A stretch of DNA of 64,000 bases from an uncultured Prevotellaceae bacterium. Its GTDB lineage: Bacteria; Bacteroidota; Bacteroidia; Bacteroidales; Bacteroidaceae. Location of the stretch: NCBI GenBank assembly GCA_900315095.1, contig OMXS01000012.1, positions 1 through 64,000 of the forward strand, given 5' to 3'. A program made the position numbers and the translations under genes. The notes beneath the pieces were generated by a model. The model saw only the letters and a program-made list of their open reading frames with translations, did not search any database and was not told the origin of the DNA. Shown piece after piece: positions 1-8,683 of this stretch; position 1 is the first letter of the stretch; each line of letters starts with the position of its first letter.

Positions 1-93
<93 letters not shown>

Positions 94-102
94 CTTTTAT
101 CA

Positions 103-143
103 GGGTGCCCTTGTTCCTATAACGGAGCAAGGGCACTCCTTTT
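103..143 (+). terminator. Rho-independent terminator of the rRNA operon
   Basis: GTGCCCTTG (105-113) pairs with CAAGGGCAC (128-136), with further pairing of TCC/GGA inside, and the stem is followed by CCTTTT. It lies about 10 bp after the 5S gene. Confidence 0.88.
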
Positions 144-309
144 GTTTATATCGATTGTATTGGGTTCAGATGCGGTTGTAATTTCGCTTATGCTTGTTGT
201 AATGAGTAAACTCATTGTTATCTCATTGTTTTCTAGTATTGTATAATTGTCTTTGTTAATCGTTGATATTCAGCTCAATTATAGTCATTTATAAAAAATA
301 TATTCAAAA

Positions 310-341
310 TTTGGAGTTTCCATAGAAATACACTATATTTG
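310..341 (+). promoter_or_regulatory. Bacteroidales-type promoter of the 474 gene
   Basis: TTTG at 310-313 (-33) and TATATTTG at 334-341 (-7) are separated by 20 bp, the spacing of the Bacteroides primary sigma factor promoter. Transcription would start near 348, giving a leader of about 125 nt. The rest of the 144-449 spacer shows nothing else that I can support. Confidence 0.7.
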
Positions 342-473
342 CGGTGTGAACGAGCAGGTTATATTTTGACGTCCTGTTATGTCTTCATAAGAATAACCAA
401 TTTGAAAACCAAATTCTATATATAATTTAATATTATATGGTCCTGTGTAATGTCAAACTTTAAACTTTATATT

Positions 474-1397
474 ATGAATAGATTGGTATTATCTGCTGCG
501 TTATTGACGGCAACGATATTTGCCCAGGCGCAAAACTACACGCTTAATGGAGTTGAGCATCAAACAGAAATCGTTCCCGTAGTTGTGTCCAACTTCAATG
601 GACAGACGCTTGCTGCCGCCCCTGCTGGCAAGAGCAAGACTATCACCCTTGCAAAAACCTCGTTTTCGAAAGATTTGGATGACTACAAATCTCTTGCGCT
701 CCCGGAACTTAAAGTAGGAAATATCATTGGGCATCCTACACTCGGCTGGGACGACACCGATTACAGCATACCTGACATAGTGCCAGAAATATATGACGGC
801 GAGTGGGTGCTGAACGATGTATTCTATGATGGCGACTATCCTGTGGCAACTTATGGAAGGGCGCCGAAGACAGAATTACTGCCGTGGGGAGAATCGGAGA
901 AGGACATATCCCGCCGAGGCAGAGACCCACACTTGATTATGCTCGTTGACCCGTCGAGAGATGTGAAGAAGGTTTATAACACTTCATCTATGACTTTCCC
1001 GCCGAAGAATCGCCGTGCCGACATAGATAGGCAGTCAGTCAACTGGGCTGTGGTGAAGGATGGTATCCTCTACTTCAGTATTGGTGGCTTGACAGGCTTC
1101 GACAACGGCCAAAACGAATACATCGTAGCTATCAACACGACTACTGATAAGACGCTATGGGTAAGCAAACCCAAGACCTGCAATTCGCAGAACTTCCTGA
1201 TAATAGATAATTCCATTGTATGTGGATACGGCGGCACAGGAGTGACTGACTATGTTAATGTTCTGAATAGATTTACAGGTGTGCAGAAGCTACATCTCTG
1301 GGTCCCGACAGCCCCCAGTTGGTTTGCACTTGGTAGCGACGGCAGGCTCTATGTATCCCTCTACGACAAGCATATTTCATATAAGGTAAATCGATAA
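474..1397 (+). CDS. Secreted protein with partial propeller-like repeats, function unknown
   Basis: A 307-residue protein. I chose ATG 474 rather than the upstream in-frame ATG at 450 because it puts a clean signal peptide (MNRL, a hydrophobic run, then AQAQ) at the N-terminus. The second half has short repeats of the kind seen in PQQ-like or Kelch-type beta-propellers ('DGILYFSIGG', 'IDNSIVCGYGG', 'SDGRLYVSLYD'), suggesting two or three blades. No lipobox, membrane anchor or catalytic motif is visible. It is a single-gene unit, with its own promoter at 310-341 and a terminator straight after. I do not recognise the family; it probably acts in the periplasm or at the outer surface. Confidence 0.8.
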   Translation: MNRLVLSAALLTATIFAQAQNYTLNGVEHQTEIVPVVVSNFNGQTLAAAPAGKSKTITLAKTSFSKDLDDYKSLALPELKVGNIIGHPTLGWDDTDYSIPDIVPEIYDGEWVLNDVFYDGDYPVATYGRAPKTELLPWGESEKDISRRGRDPHLIMLVDPSRDVKKVYNTSSMTFPPKNRRADIDRQSVNWAVVKDGILYFSIGGLTGFDNGQNEYIVAINTTTDKTLWVSKPKTCNSQNFLIIDNSIVCGYGGTGVTDYVNVLNRFTGVQKLHLWVPTAPSWFALGSDGRLYVSLYDKHISYKVNR

Positions 1398-1414
1398 AGT
1401 TGATAAACTACTAT

Positions 1415-1465
1415 AACCACCGCAGATTAAGATTCTCATTTGAAATCAATATCTGCGGTGGTTTT
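1415..1465 (+). terminator. Terminator after the 474 gene
   Basis: AACCACCGCAGAT (1415-1427) pairs perfectly with ATCTGCGGTGGTT (1451-1463) and is followed by TTCTT; it sits 18 bp after the stop codon. Confidence 0.85.
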
Positions 1466-1543
1466 CTTATTGCTCCAAGTGTGTGATTAGCTATACAATC
1501 ATATAGCTATGCAATATATTTCGTGTTTGTTCGTTTATTTAAT

Positions 1544-2707
1544 ATGCAATGGACTGACAGAATAAGACAAGTGAAGATTCTTCTTGTAATCGCTGCTATA
1601 GTAATAGCGGTGGTCAGTCTCTTAGTATCACGATACTTGGTTCGGGATCTTGCTTCCGAAGAGCGGAACAAGATGGAGGTGTGGGCGGAAGCTATGCGTG
1701 CTCTGAACCAGGCAGACGAGAACACCGACATGAATCTTGTGCTCAAGGTAATAGACGAAAACCACACTATCCCCGTCGTTGTGCTTGATAACGCAGGCAA
1801 TGCACAGATATTCAGAAACCTCAAGATTAAAGGCAAGACCTACGATGACAGTATAGCGTATGCTACGGTGGAAGGAAAGAAGATGAAAGATGCGGGCAGA
1901 AGCATCAAAATTAATCTTGACGACATTGCTAAGGGTGATTATATTGAGGTGTGCTATGATGAGAGTATCATGCTCCGCAGACTTAATGTCTATCCTTACT
2001 GGGTGCTTGGTTTGGTGATGCTCTTTGTCGTTGTTGCCATATTTGCTTTGCTCACGTCGAAGAAAGCAGAGCAAAATAAGGTCTGGGTGGGGCTTAGCAA
2101 GGAGACCGCTCATCAGTTGGGTACGCCCATCAGCAGTCTTATGGCGTGGACGGAGATACTGAAAGAGGCTTATCCTGACGATGCCTTGATTCCCGAAATG
2201 GATAAAGACGTTAAGCGTTTGCAACTTATTGCCGAGCGCTTTTCTAAGATAGGGTCGCTGCCAGAACCTGTTCCGTCAAGCCTACTCGAGGTTATGACGC
2301 ATGTCATCGACTACATGGACCGCCGTACTTCCAATAAAGTGCAGATGATTCGCAACTTCCCCGAGCAGGACATTATTGTGAAGATAAACCCCTCGTTGTT
2401 TGAGTGGGTTATCGAGAACCTTTGCAAGAATGCCGTAGATGCTATGGAAGGGGAGGGCACAATAACCCTTTTCATGCAGGAACATCAGGACAAGGTGATT
2501 ATAGAAGTAAGCGATACAGGCAAGGGAATATCTCGAAAGAACATCAACAACGTCTTCAAACCTGGTTTCACTACGAAGAAGCGAGGCTGGGGCCTTGGTC
2601 TCTCTCTTGCCAAAAGGATTGTCGAGGAATATCACAAAGGCAAGATTTATGTCCTCAGCAGCGAGGTCGGCAAGGGCACAACATTCCGAATAGAGCTCAA
2701 AAAATAG
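1544..2707 (+). CDS. Membrane sensor histidine kinase
   Basis: A 387-residue two-component sensor kinase of the inner membrane. There are two membrane segments (about 9-28 and 150-171) around a periplasmic sensor of about 120 residues. The dimerisation/phosphoacceptor box is KETAHQLGTP (His about 190). The ATPase domain follows, with an N box (NLCKNAVDAMEGEG), G1 (DTGKGI) and G2 (GWGLGLSLAKRIV). ATG 1544 is preferred over the GTG at 1523, which overlaps a weak -7-like TATATTTC. No response regulator lies next to it, so it is an orphan whose partner is elsewhere. The signal sensed cannot be told from the sequence. Confidence 0.9.
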   Translation: MQWTDRIRQVKILLVIAAIVIAVVSLLVSRYLVRDLASEERNKMEVWAEAMRALNQADENTDMNLVLKVIDENHTIPVVVLDNAGNAQIFRNLKIKGKTYDDSIAYATVEGKKMKDAGRSIKINLDDIAKGDYIEVCYDESIMLRRLNVYPYWVLGLVMLFVVVAIFALLTSKKAEQNKVWVGLSKETAHQLGTPISSLMAWTEILKEAYPDDALIPEMDKDVKRLQLIAERFSKIGSLPEPVPSSLLEVMTHVIDYMDRRTSNKVQMIRNFPEQDIIVKINPSLFEWVIENLCKNAVDAMEGEGTITLFMQEHQDKVIIEVSDTGKGISRKNINNVFKPGFTTKKRGWGLGLSLAKRIVEEYHKGKIYVLSSEVGKGTTFRIELKK

Positions 2708-2753
2708 TGATTTCGGAGGCGTTTTGCAACTGCTTGGTTTTTAATAGGTTGCA

Positions 2754-2925
2754 AGTGGGTGAACAAAGTTAATAACATAGTCGAACAAAGTTAATAAGAT
2801 TGTTGAACAAAGTTAATAACTTTGTCTCCTCATTATGCATGTTTTGCATAGTCATTAGATATCTTTTGCATTCCGTTTGAGCACATTTGGCGAGGTGAAA
2901 GCATGCTTTTTGCATGTCCTTTTAT
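2754..2925. repeat. 22-bp periodic intergenic array (array 1)
   Basis: About eight units at 22-bp spacing fill the first part of the spacer before tRNA-Val. Units 1-3 share GAACAAAGTTAATAA (2761, 2783, 2804). Later units share TTTTGCA at 2842, 2864 and 2908, with a degenerate copy (TTTGGC) at 2886. The consensus drifts along the array while the period holds. It codes for nothing visible. Confidence 0.7.
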
Positions 2926-3051
2926 AATAATATAAGGTGCGGGCAGAGGTAAGCGATGCCTATATAAGTGAGGACTATGGCGGATATCGGGCAAATAATA
3001 GTGCAAAAAGCGTGTACAAAGAGACATTTGAAACAAAAAAGTGAGGAAAAA

Positions 3052-3083
3052 TTTGGTGGTTTCAGGAAATCTATGTACCTTTG
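3052..3083 (+). promoter_or_regulatory. Promoter of tRNA-Val
   Basis: TTTG at 3052-3055 and TACCTTTG at 3076-3083 are 20 bp apart, a perfect match to the Bacteroidales -33/-7 pattern. The start of transcription would fall about 14 bp before the tRNA. Confidence 0.8.
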
Positions 3084-3103
3084 CATCGCTTTTCTTAAAG
3101 CAC

Positions 3104-3181
3104 GGGCGTTTAGCTCAGCTGGTTTAGAGCATCTGCCTTACAAGCAGAGGGTCGGCGGTTCGAATCCGTCAACGCCCACCA
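3104..3181 (+). tRNA. tRNA-Val (anticodon UAC)
   Basis: The acceptor arms GGGCGTT (3104-3110) and AACGCCC (3171-3177) pair fully. The anticodon stem TCTGC/GCAGA encloses the loop CTTACAA, giving anticodon TAC (valine, GUA codons). The T arm contains GGTTCGAATCC and the CCA end is encoded (3179-3181). Confidence 0.97.
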
Positions 3182-3183
3182 GC

Positions 3184-3222
3184 AAGGTCCCGCTTCTCAA
3201 CAGAGAGTTGCGGGACTTTTTG
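3184..3222 (+). terminator. Terminator after tRNA-Val
   Basis: GGTCCCGC (3186-3193) pairs with GCGGGACT (3210-3217) and is followed directly by a run of T. Confidence 0.85.
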
Positions 3223-3360
3223 CCAATAGCAGTATGTGTTGAGAGGATAATTGAAATGACTGACAAATCCTTCTTTTAAAGAAAACAGAAATTCATTTAT
3301 ATAATTAATACGCATTATAGCAACAGTTTTTAGATAGAAATATTGAGATTTACGAGTAAT

Positions 3361-4707
3361 ATGGACCTTAACTTACTGACAGCAATTTCGCCTATCGACG
3401 GCAGATATAGATCAAAGACAGACCAACTGGGAAACTATTTCTCTGAGTATGCGCTTATTCGCTATCGTGTACGCGTTGAGATAGAATATTTCATTGCACT
3501 TTGTGAATTACCGCTTCCTCAGCTTGAGGATTTCAATCATTCGCTTTTCGAGACTCTGCGTGACATCTATCGCAATTTCAGCGAGGATGACGCTCAGCGT
3601 GTGAAGGACATCGAGAAGGTTACAAACCATGATGTCAAGGCTGTGGAGTATTTCATCAAGGAGCAGTTGGACAAGATTGGCGATTTTGAGAAGTATAAGG
3701 AATTCATTCATTTCGGCCTCACTTCGCAGGACATCAACAACACTTCGGTGCCACTTTCAATAAAAGAGGCGCTGGCAGAGGTGATTGTTCCGCAGGTGGA
3801 AGAACTGATTGGTCAGCTCAACGAATATGCTGAAGCATGGGCAGATGTGCCGATGCTTGCCAAGACTCATGGCCAGCCGGCCAGCCCTACACGTCTAGGC
3901 AAGGAAATACGCGTGTTCTCCTACCGTCTGCAGAAGCAGTTGGAGGCTATGCAGAATACAGAGATTACCGCAAAGTTCGGCGGCGCAACGGGTAATTTCA
4001 ATGCCCACCATGTGGCTTATCCCAAGTACGACTGGCGCGAGTTTGGCAACAAGTTCGTTAGCGAGAAACTTGGTCTTGAGCGTGAGCAATACACCACTCA
4101 GATAAGCAACTACGACCAGATGGGTGCCGTTTTCGATGCTCTGCGCCGTATTAATACCATCATTATCGACCTCGATCGTGACTTCTGGATGTACATTTCA
4201 ATGGAGTACTTCAAGCAGAAAATCAAGGCTGGCGAGGTTGGTTCGAGCGCAATGCCTCACAAGGTGAACCCCATCGACTTTGAGAATAGCGAGGGTAACC
4301 TCGGCATTTCAAACGCTATACTGCAGTTCTTGGCACAGAAATTGCCTGTAAGTAGATTGCAGCGCGACCTCACCGACTCAACAGTTCTGCGCAATGTGGG
4401 CGTTCCTCTCGGTCACACAGTTATCGCTATACAAAGCACATTGAAAGGACTGCGCAAGCTGATTCTCAATGAGGAGAAGATAAACGCCGACCTCGACAAC
4501 ACCTGGGCAGTAGTGGCAGAGGCAATACAAACCATACTGCGCCGCGAGGCTTATCCTCATCCATATGAGGCATTGAAGGCTCTGACGCGCACGAACGAGA
4601 AGATGACGCCCGAGACAATTCACAACTTCATCGAGCAACTGAACGTTAGCGAGGAGGTGAAGGCTGAATTACGCGCCATAACTCCACATAGTTACACAGG
4701 TATTTAG
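3361..4707 (+). CDS. purB: Adenylosuccinate lyase
   Basis: A 448-residue cytoplasmic enzyme that cleaves SAICAR and adenylosuccinate, releasing fumarate, in purine synthesis. It follows the enterobacterial PurB type: an N-terminus reading MDLNLLTAISPIDGRY, HFGLTSQDINNT near residue 120, the catalytic-His block KTHGQPA near 170, and the fumarase-superfamily signature GSSAMPHKVNP near 295. ATG 3361 is chosen because it aligns with known PurB starts; the open frame extends to a TTG at 3343. Length is normal. Between it and rluB is a purine-rich stretch of about 45 nt (4711-4758). Confidence 0.96.
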   Translation: MDLNLLTAISPIDGRYRSKTDQLGNYFSEYALIRYRVRVEIEYFIALCELPLPQLEDFNHSLFETLRDIYRNFSEDDAQRVKDIEKVTNHDVKAVEYFIKEQLDKIGDFEKYKEFIHFGLTSQDINNTSVPLSIKEALAEVIVPQVEELIGQLNEYAEAWADVPMLAKTHGQPASPTRLGKEIRVFSYRLQKQLEAMQNTEITAKFGGATGNFNAHHVAYPKYDWREFGNKFVSEKLGLEREQYTTQISNYDQMGAVFDALRRINTIIIDLDRDFWMYISMEYFKQKIKAGEVGSSAMPHKVNPIDFENSEGNLGISNAILQFLAQKLPVSRLQRDLTDSTVLRNVGVPLGHTVIAIQSTLKGLRKLILNEEKINADLDNTWAVVAEAIQTILRREAYPHPYEALKALTRTNEKMTPETIHNFIEQLNVSEEVKAELRAITPHSYTGI

Positions 4708-4838
4708 TTCAAGGGAGAATAGAAGGAGACATAAGAAAGAGAGGGAGACAACAGAGAATACTCATCATCTCTTCTTTAAATAGAGAGTTAAAATAGAATA
4801 TAAACAAAAAGCCGTGAGGCATTAAAAACATTAAGATT

Positions 4839-6287
4839 ATGTCAGAAGATTCATTAAACAAAACTGAAGGAATGTCATCTGAACAGAACGAGAGCCGTGA
4901 GGGCTACCGTCCAGTTGATGGATATTCAAGAGATTATCGTACACCAGGTCGTACTCCAAGGCCTCGTATTCGCACAACACATCCCGTGGAAGCACAAAGT
5001 GAGGAATCTGATGAAGGCGGATTCCGTCCCGATGGCTTCGGGGCTGGATTGCAGGGTGATGGTTCTCAGCGCCCGTATCGTCCTCGTACTCAGCAGGGTG
5101 GTTATCAACCACGCCAGCAAGGAGGTTATCAGCCACGTGGCGCTTACCAGCAGCGCAGCGGCTATCAGCCACGTCAGCAAGGCGGTTATCAGCCACGTCA
5201 GCAAGGTGGTTACCAGCCACGCCAGCAAGGCGGATATCAACCACGCCAGCAAGGCGGTTATCAGCCACGTCCACAAGGTGGTTACCAGCCACGCCAACAG
5301 GGTGGTTATCAACCACGTCAGCAGGGTGGTTATCAGCCACGCCAGGGTTATCAACCACGTCAGCAGGGTGGTTACCAGCCACGTCAGCAAGGAGGTTACC
5401 AGCCACGCGGCGGTTATCAGCCACGCGGCGGTTATCAGCCACGCCAGCAAGGCGGCTTCAACCAGGGTGGTTATGGTTATCGTCCACGCACACAGGGATA
5501 TGATCCTAACGCAAAATATAGCTTGAAGAAGCGTATAGAATATAAGGAGGAAAACATCGATCCAAACGAGCCAATCCGTCTGAACAAGTTCCTTGCTAAT
5601 GCAGGTGTTTGCAGCCGTCGTGAGGCTGACCAGCATATACTGGCAGGTGAGATTACTGTTAACGGACAGGTGATTACCGAATTGGGCACCAAGATACTGC
5701 GTTCAGACGTGGTAGTGTTCAACGAGAAAGAGGTTTCGCCAGAGAAGAAGGTTTACGTTCTGCTCAATAAGCCGAAGGATTATGTCACCACAAGTGACGA
5801 TCCTCAGCAGCGCAAGACTGTTATGGACCTCGTTCAGAACGTATGTCCAGAGCGCATTTATCCTGTAGGACGTCTCGACCGAAACACCACAGGTGTGCTT
5901 CTGCTCACCAACGATGGCGACCTGGCTTCAAAACTTACTCATCCTAAGTTCCTGAAGAAGAAGGTTTACCATGTGTTCCTCGACAAACCAGTTGCACAAG
6001 AGGATATCGACCAGATTAAGGAAGGTATCGAACTGGAAGACGGCGAGGTGCATGCAGACGAGATAGAGTATGCTAACGACGGTGCCGACAAGAAGCAGGT
6101 GGGTATTGAAATCCACAGCGGAAAGAACCGCATTGTGCGCCGCATATTCGAGAAACTCGGTTATCGCGTGATGAAACTCGACCGTGTGCTCTTCGCAGGA
6201 CTCACCAAGAAGAACCTTCGTCGTGGCGATTGGCGCTTCCTCACCGAGCAGGAGGTTGAAATGCTGCGCATGGGTGCGTTTGAGTAG
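4839..6287 (+). CDS. rluB: RluB/RsuA-family pseudouridine synthase with long GYQPR-repeat head
   Basis: A 482-residue enzyme, about twice the usual size. Residues 1-240 are low-complexity and rich in G, Y, Q, P and R, with about 15 GYQPR motifs (roughly 85-212), mostly in GGYQPRQQ units of 24 bp. The normal enzyme follows: an S4 RNA-binding domain (about 245-305, [19 protein letters not shown]) and the catalytic domain with GRLDRNTTG (Asp about 347). By family it isomerises a uridine in the ribosome, probably in the 23S peptidyl-transferase region. The Arg/Tyr-rich head resembles RNA-binding, condensate-prone tails; that role is inference. The 24-bp repeats are near-identical in DNA, so length variation between strains is likely. 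Confidence 0.93.
   Translation: MSEDSLNKTEGMSSEQNESREGYRPVDGYSRDYRTPGRTPRPRIRTTHPVEAQSEESDEGGFRPDGFGAGLQGDGSQRPYRPRTQQGGYQPRQQGGYQPRGAYQQRSGYQPRQQGGYQPRQQGGYQPRQQGGYQPRQQGGYQPRPQGGYQPRQQGGYQPRQQGGYQPRQGYQPRQQGGYQPRQQGGYQPRGGYQPRGGYQPRQQGGFNQGGYGYRPRTQGYDPNAKYSLKKRIEYKEENIDPNEPIRLNKFLANAGVCSRREADQHILAGEITVNGQVITELGTKILRSDVVVFNEKEVSPEKKVYVLLNKPKDYVTTSDDPQQRKTVMDLVQNVCPERIYPVGRLDRNTTGVLLLTNDGDLASKLTHPKFLKKKVYHVFLDKPVAQEDIDQIKEGIELEDGEVHADEIEYANDGADKKQVGIEIHSGKNRIVRRIFEKLGYRVMKLDRVLFAGLTKKNLRRGDWRFLTEQEVEMLRMGAFE
5094..5465 (+). repeat. Coding tandem repeat (24-bp GGYQPRQQ units) in rluB
   Basis: Near-identical 24-bp units with a few shortened ones (18, 21 bp) encode the GYQPR array. All length changes are multiples of three, so the frame is kept. 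Confidence 0.9.
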
Positions 6288-6295
6288 AATTATCA

Positions 6296-6334
6296 AGGAG
6301 TCACAGGAAACTACAACTGGTTTTCTTGACTCCT
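6296..6334 (+). other. Hairpin between rluB and asnS (weak terminator or attenuator)
   Basis: AGGAGTCA (6296-6303) pairs with TGACTCCT (6127-equivalent arm at 6327-6334), with more pairing inside (GGAAAC/GGTTTTC-like). No T run follows, so termination is uncertain; it could trim rluB mRNA or partly separate the two genes. Confidence 0.5.
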
Positions 6335-6360
6335 ATATGCTATATTATATAAGGAATAAA

Positions 6361-7812
6361 ATGAATAGGACAAGAATAGTTGACGTCCTGAAAGATACCG
6401 AATACGGCAAGGACGTTTGTGTGAAAGGGTGGGTGAGAACTCACCGCTCGAGCAAGGCAGTTGACTTCATTGCGCTCAACGATGGCTCAACGATCAAGAA
6501 CGTACAGGTGGTCGTTGATGCTGGTACTGTTGATGAGGAAACTCTGAAGCAGATAACCACGGGCGCATGCATTTGCGTTAATGGCAAGCTCGTTGAGAGT
6601 CCAGCACAGGGACAGGCGTCAGAAATCCATTGCGAAAGTATAGAGGTCTATGGTCTCTGCGGTAACGATTACCCCATGCAGAAGAAAGGACAATCGTTCG
6701 AGCAGATGCGTAAGAACGCTCACATGCGCCTGCGTACAAATACCTTTGGGGCAGTTATGCGCATCCGCCACAATATGGCGATGGCAATACACACATATTT
6801 CCATGAGCATGGATTCTTCTATTTCCACACGCCACTCATCACCGCAAGCGATTGCGAGGGTGCCGGCAACATGTTCCAAGTGACAACGAAGAATCTCTAT
6901 GACTTGAAGAAGGACGAGAACGGAAGCATCATCTACGACGATGACTTCTTCGGAGAGCAGACATCGCTTACCGTTAGTGGACAGCTGGAGGGTGAGCTCG
7001 GCGCTACTGCGTTGGGAGCAATCTACACTTTCGGCCCTACGTTCCGTGCCGAGAACAGTAACACTCCGCGTCACCTTGCAGAGTTCTGGATGGTGGAACC
7101 AGAGGTTGCATTCATCGATCAGGAAGAACTGATGGACTTGGAGGAAGACTTCATAAAGTATTGCGTACGCTGGGCACTTGACAACTGCCGTGACGACCTT
7201 GAGTTCTTGAACAAGATGATTGACAAGAGTCTCATCGAGCGTCTTGAGGGTGTGTTGAAGGAGACTTTCGTTCGTTTGCCATACACCGAGGGAATCAACA
7301 TTCTTCAGCAGGCAATCAAGGATGGTCATAAGTTCGAGTTCCCATGCAACTGGGGCGACGACCTTGCTTCTGAGCACGAGCGTTACCTTGTAGAGGAGCA
7401 CTTCAAGAAACCTGTCATCATGACCGACTATCCACGCGCATTCAAATCGTTCTATATGAAGCAGAACGCAGGCATATCTGATGCTACCGGTGAAGCGGGT
7501 TCTGTAGGTTATAAGGGTGCTGTTGCTCCTGGTCCAACCATGCAGGGCACCGACGTTTTGTTCCCTCAGATCGGCGAAATCATTGGCGGTTCTGTTCGTG
7601 AGGAGAGTTATGACAAGTTGATGGCTGAGATAAAGCGCCGTGATATGGACATGACACACCTTTGGTGGTATCTTGACACACGCCGTTGGGGCTCATGCCC
7701 GCATGCAGGTTTCGGTCTTGGCTTCGAGCGCCTGATTCTCTTCGTGACAGGTATGCAGAACATCCGCGACGTCATTCCGTTCCCAAGAACGCCGAAGTCA
7801 GCAGAGTTCTAA
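6361..7812 (+). CDS. asnS: Asparaginyl-tRNA synthetase
   Basis: A 483-residue class II synthetase that charges tRNA-Asn. The N-terminal OB-fold domain ([11 protein letters not shown], about 20-30) binds the anticodon. The catalytic core carries [21 protein letters not shown] (motif 2 region, split here: [11 protein letters not shown] then [10 protein letters not shown]) and the C-terminal motif 3 GFGLGFERL. Start ATG 6361 follows AAGGAATAAA and matches the family's N-terminus; the frame runs open back to 6184 inside rluB, which is not meaningful. It is slightly longer than the E. coli enzyme (466 aa). It ends at a large hairpin shared with the convergent ABC gene. Confidence 0.97.
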   Translation: MNRTRIVDVLKDTEYGKDVCVKGWVRTHRSSKAVDFIALNDGSTIKNVQVVVDAGTVDEETLKQITTGACICVNGKLVESPAQGQASEIHCESIEVYGLCGNDYPMQKKGQSFEQMRKNAHMRLRTNTFGAVMRIRHNMAMAIHTYFHEHGFFYFHTPLITASDCEGAGNMFQVTTKNLYDLKKDENGSIIYDDDFFGEQTSLTVSGQLEGELGATALGAIYTFGPTFRAENSNTPRHLAEFWMVEPEVAFIDQEELMDLEEDFIKYCVRWALDNCRDDLEFLNKMIDKSLIERLEGVLKETFVRLPYTEGINILQQAIKDGHKFEFPCNWGDDLASEHERYLVEEHFKKPVIMTDYPRAFKSFYMKQNAGISDATGEAGSVGYKGAVAPGPTMQGTDVLFPQIGEIIGGSVREESYDKLMAEIKRRDMDMTHLWWYLDTRRWGSCPHAGFGLGFERLILFVTGMQNIRDVIPFPRTPKSAEF

Positions 7813-7837
7813 TCTGAACTGGTTACAATCCAAATAT

Positions 7838-7912
7838 AAATAACACGAATTCCGCGAATTGTCATACAGGTGAATCCTGCACAAACAATAATTCGCGGAA
7901 TTCGTGTTATTT
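7838..7912. terminator. Long inverted repeat, bidirectional terminator
   Basis: Two 23-nt arms, 7838-7860 and 7890-7912, are perfect reverse complements (left arm AAATAACACGAATTCCGCGA and on) around a 29-nt loop. It lies exactly between the convergent asnS and ABC-transporter genes. The arm contains GAATTC-type sub-palindromes, as in dispersed Bacteroidales repeats. Confidence 0.75.
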
Positions 7913-7923
7913 GTAGTTTGTTA

Positions 7924-8628
7924 TTATATCTCGGCCTTTTCTGCTATAGAATCAGAAGGAGTTTCTTGTTGTGGCTCTATTTCCAGCAGTCCGTCTCGCA
8001 TCTTTATAGTGCGGTCGGTAATTGAAGCAAGTGTTTCGTCGTGGGTCACTATGACAAAGGTTTGCCCGAACTTGTCGCGCAGGTCAAAGAAGAGTTGGTG
8101 CAGTTCAGCCTTGTTTTTTGAGTCAAGACTGCCCGAAGGTTCGTCAGCAAGGATAACTGCTGGGTTGTTTATCAACGCTCTTGCCACCGCCACTCGTTGT
8201 TTCTCACCACCCGATAATTCTGCAGGCTTGTGACTTGCACGGTCTGCAAGTCCCATGAAGTCAAGCAATTCCTTTGCGCGTTTCTTTGCCTCGCTCTTGC
8301 TTGCACCACCAATGTATGCGGGAATCATTATGTTTTCGATGGCCGTGAACTCAGGAAGCAGTTGATGGAATTGGAACACAAAGCCGATATGCTTGTTGCG
8401 GAAGTCGGACAACTTGGCAGAAGAGAGCGACGAAACATCAACGCCGTCTACTTTGATGGTGCCGCTATCTGGTTTGTCGAGAGTGCCAATTATCTGCAGC
8501 AGGGTGGTTTTGCCTGCTCCACTTGGACCAACGATGCTTACAATCTCGCCTTTGTCAATATGAAGATCGATGCCTTTCAGCACCTGTAATGAGCCGAAAC
8601 TCTTCTTAATTCCTTTGATGTCTATCAT
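7924..8628 (-). CDS. ABC transporter ATP-binding protein, LolD/MacB-like
   Basis: A 234-residue ATPase. Walker A is GPSGAGKTT (34-42), the Q-loop is [15 protein letters not shown] (about 85), the signature is LSGGEKQR (138-145) and Walker B is [12 protein letters not shown] (158-169). The Q-loop wording and 'DEPSGSLD' are typical of the LolD/MacB group, which extracts lipoproteins or drives export from the inner membrane. No permease lies beside it, so the membrane partner is elsewhere and the substrate is unknown. It starts 55 bp after the antiporter gene on the same strand and may share its transcript. The C-terminal 20 residues are acidic and not conserved in the family as far as I recall. 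Confidence 0.88.
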   Translation of the reverse strand: MIDIKGIKKSFGSLQVLKGIDLHIDKGEIVSIVGPSGAGKTTLLQIIGTLDKPDSGTIKVDGVDVSSLSSAKLSDFRNKHIGFVFQFHQLLPEFTAIENIMIPAYIGGASKSEAKKRAKELLDFMGLADRASHKPAELSGGEKQRVAVARALINNPAVILADEPSGSLDSKNKAELHQLFFDLRDKFGQTFVIVTHDETLASITDRTIKMRDGLLEIEPQQETPSDSIAEKAEI

Positions 8629-8683
8629 TGTTTTTTGTCTTTTTCCTATTTTATTTGTAGCGCGGAGGGTACAACTTGCATAC

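Noticed and set aside
2754-2925. CRISPR array
   Set aside because: The period of 22 bp is far too short for repeat plus spacer, units drift, and no cas genes are in the window.
4926-5636. Long minus-strand and alternate-frame ORFs over the rluB repeat (about 200 aa each)
   Set aside because: They exist because the 24-bp repeat lacks stop codons in several frames. The plus-frame product joins a true S4/pseudouridine synthase, and the others have no start context or homology.
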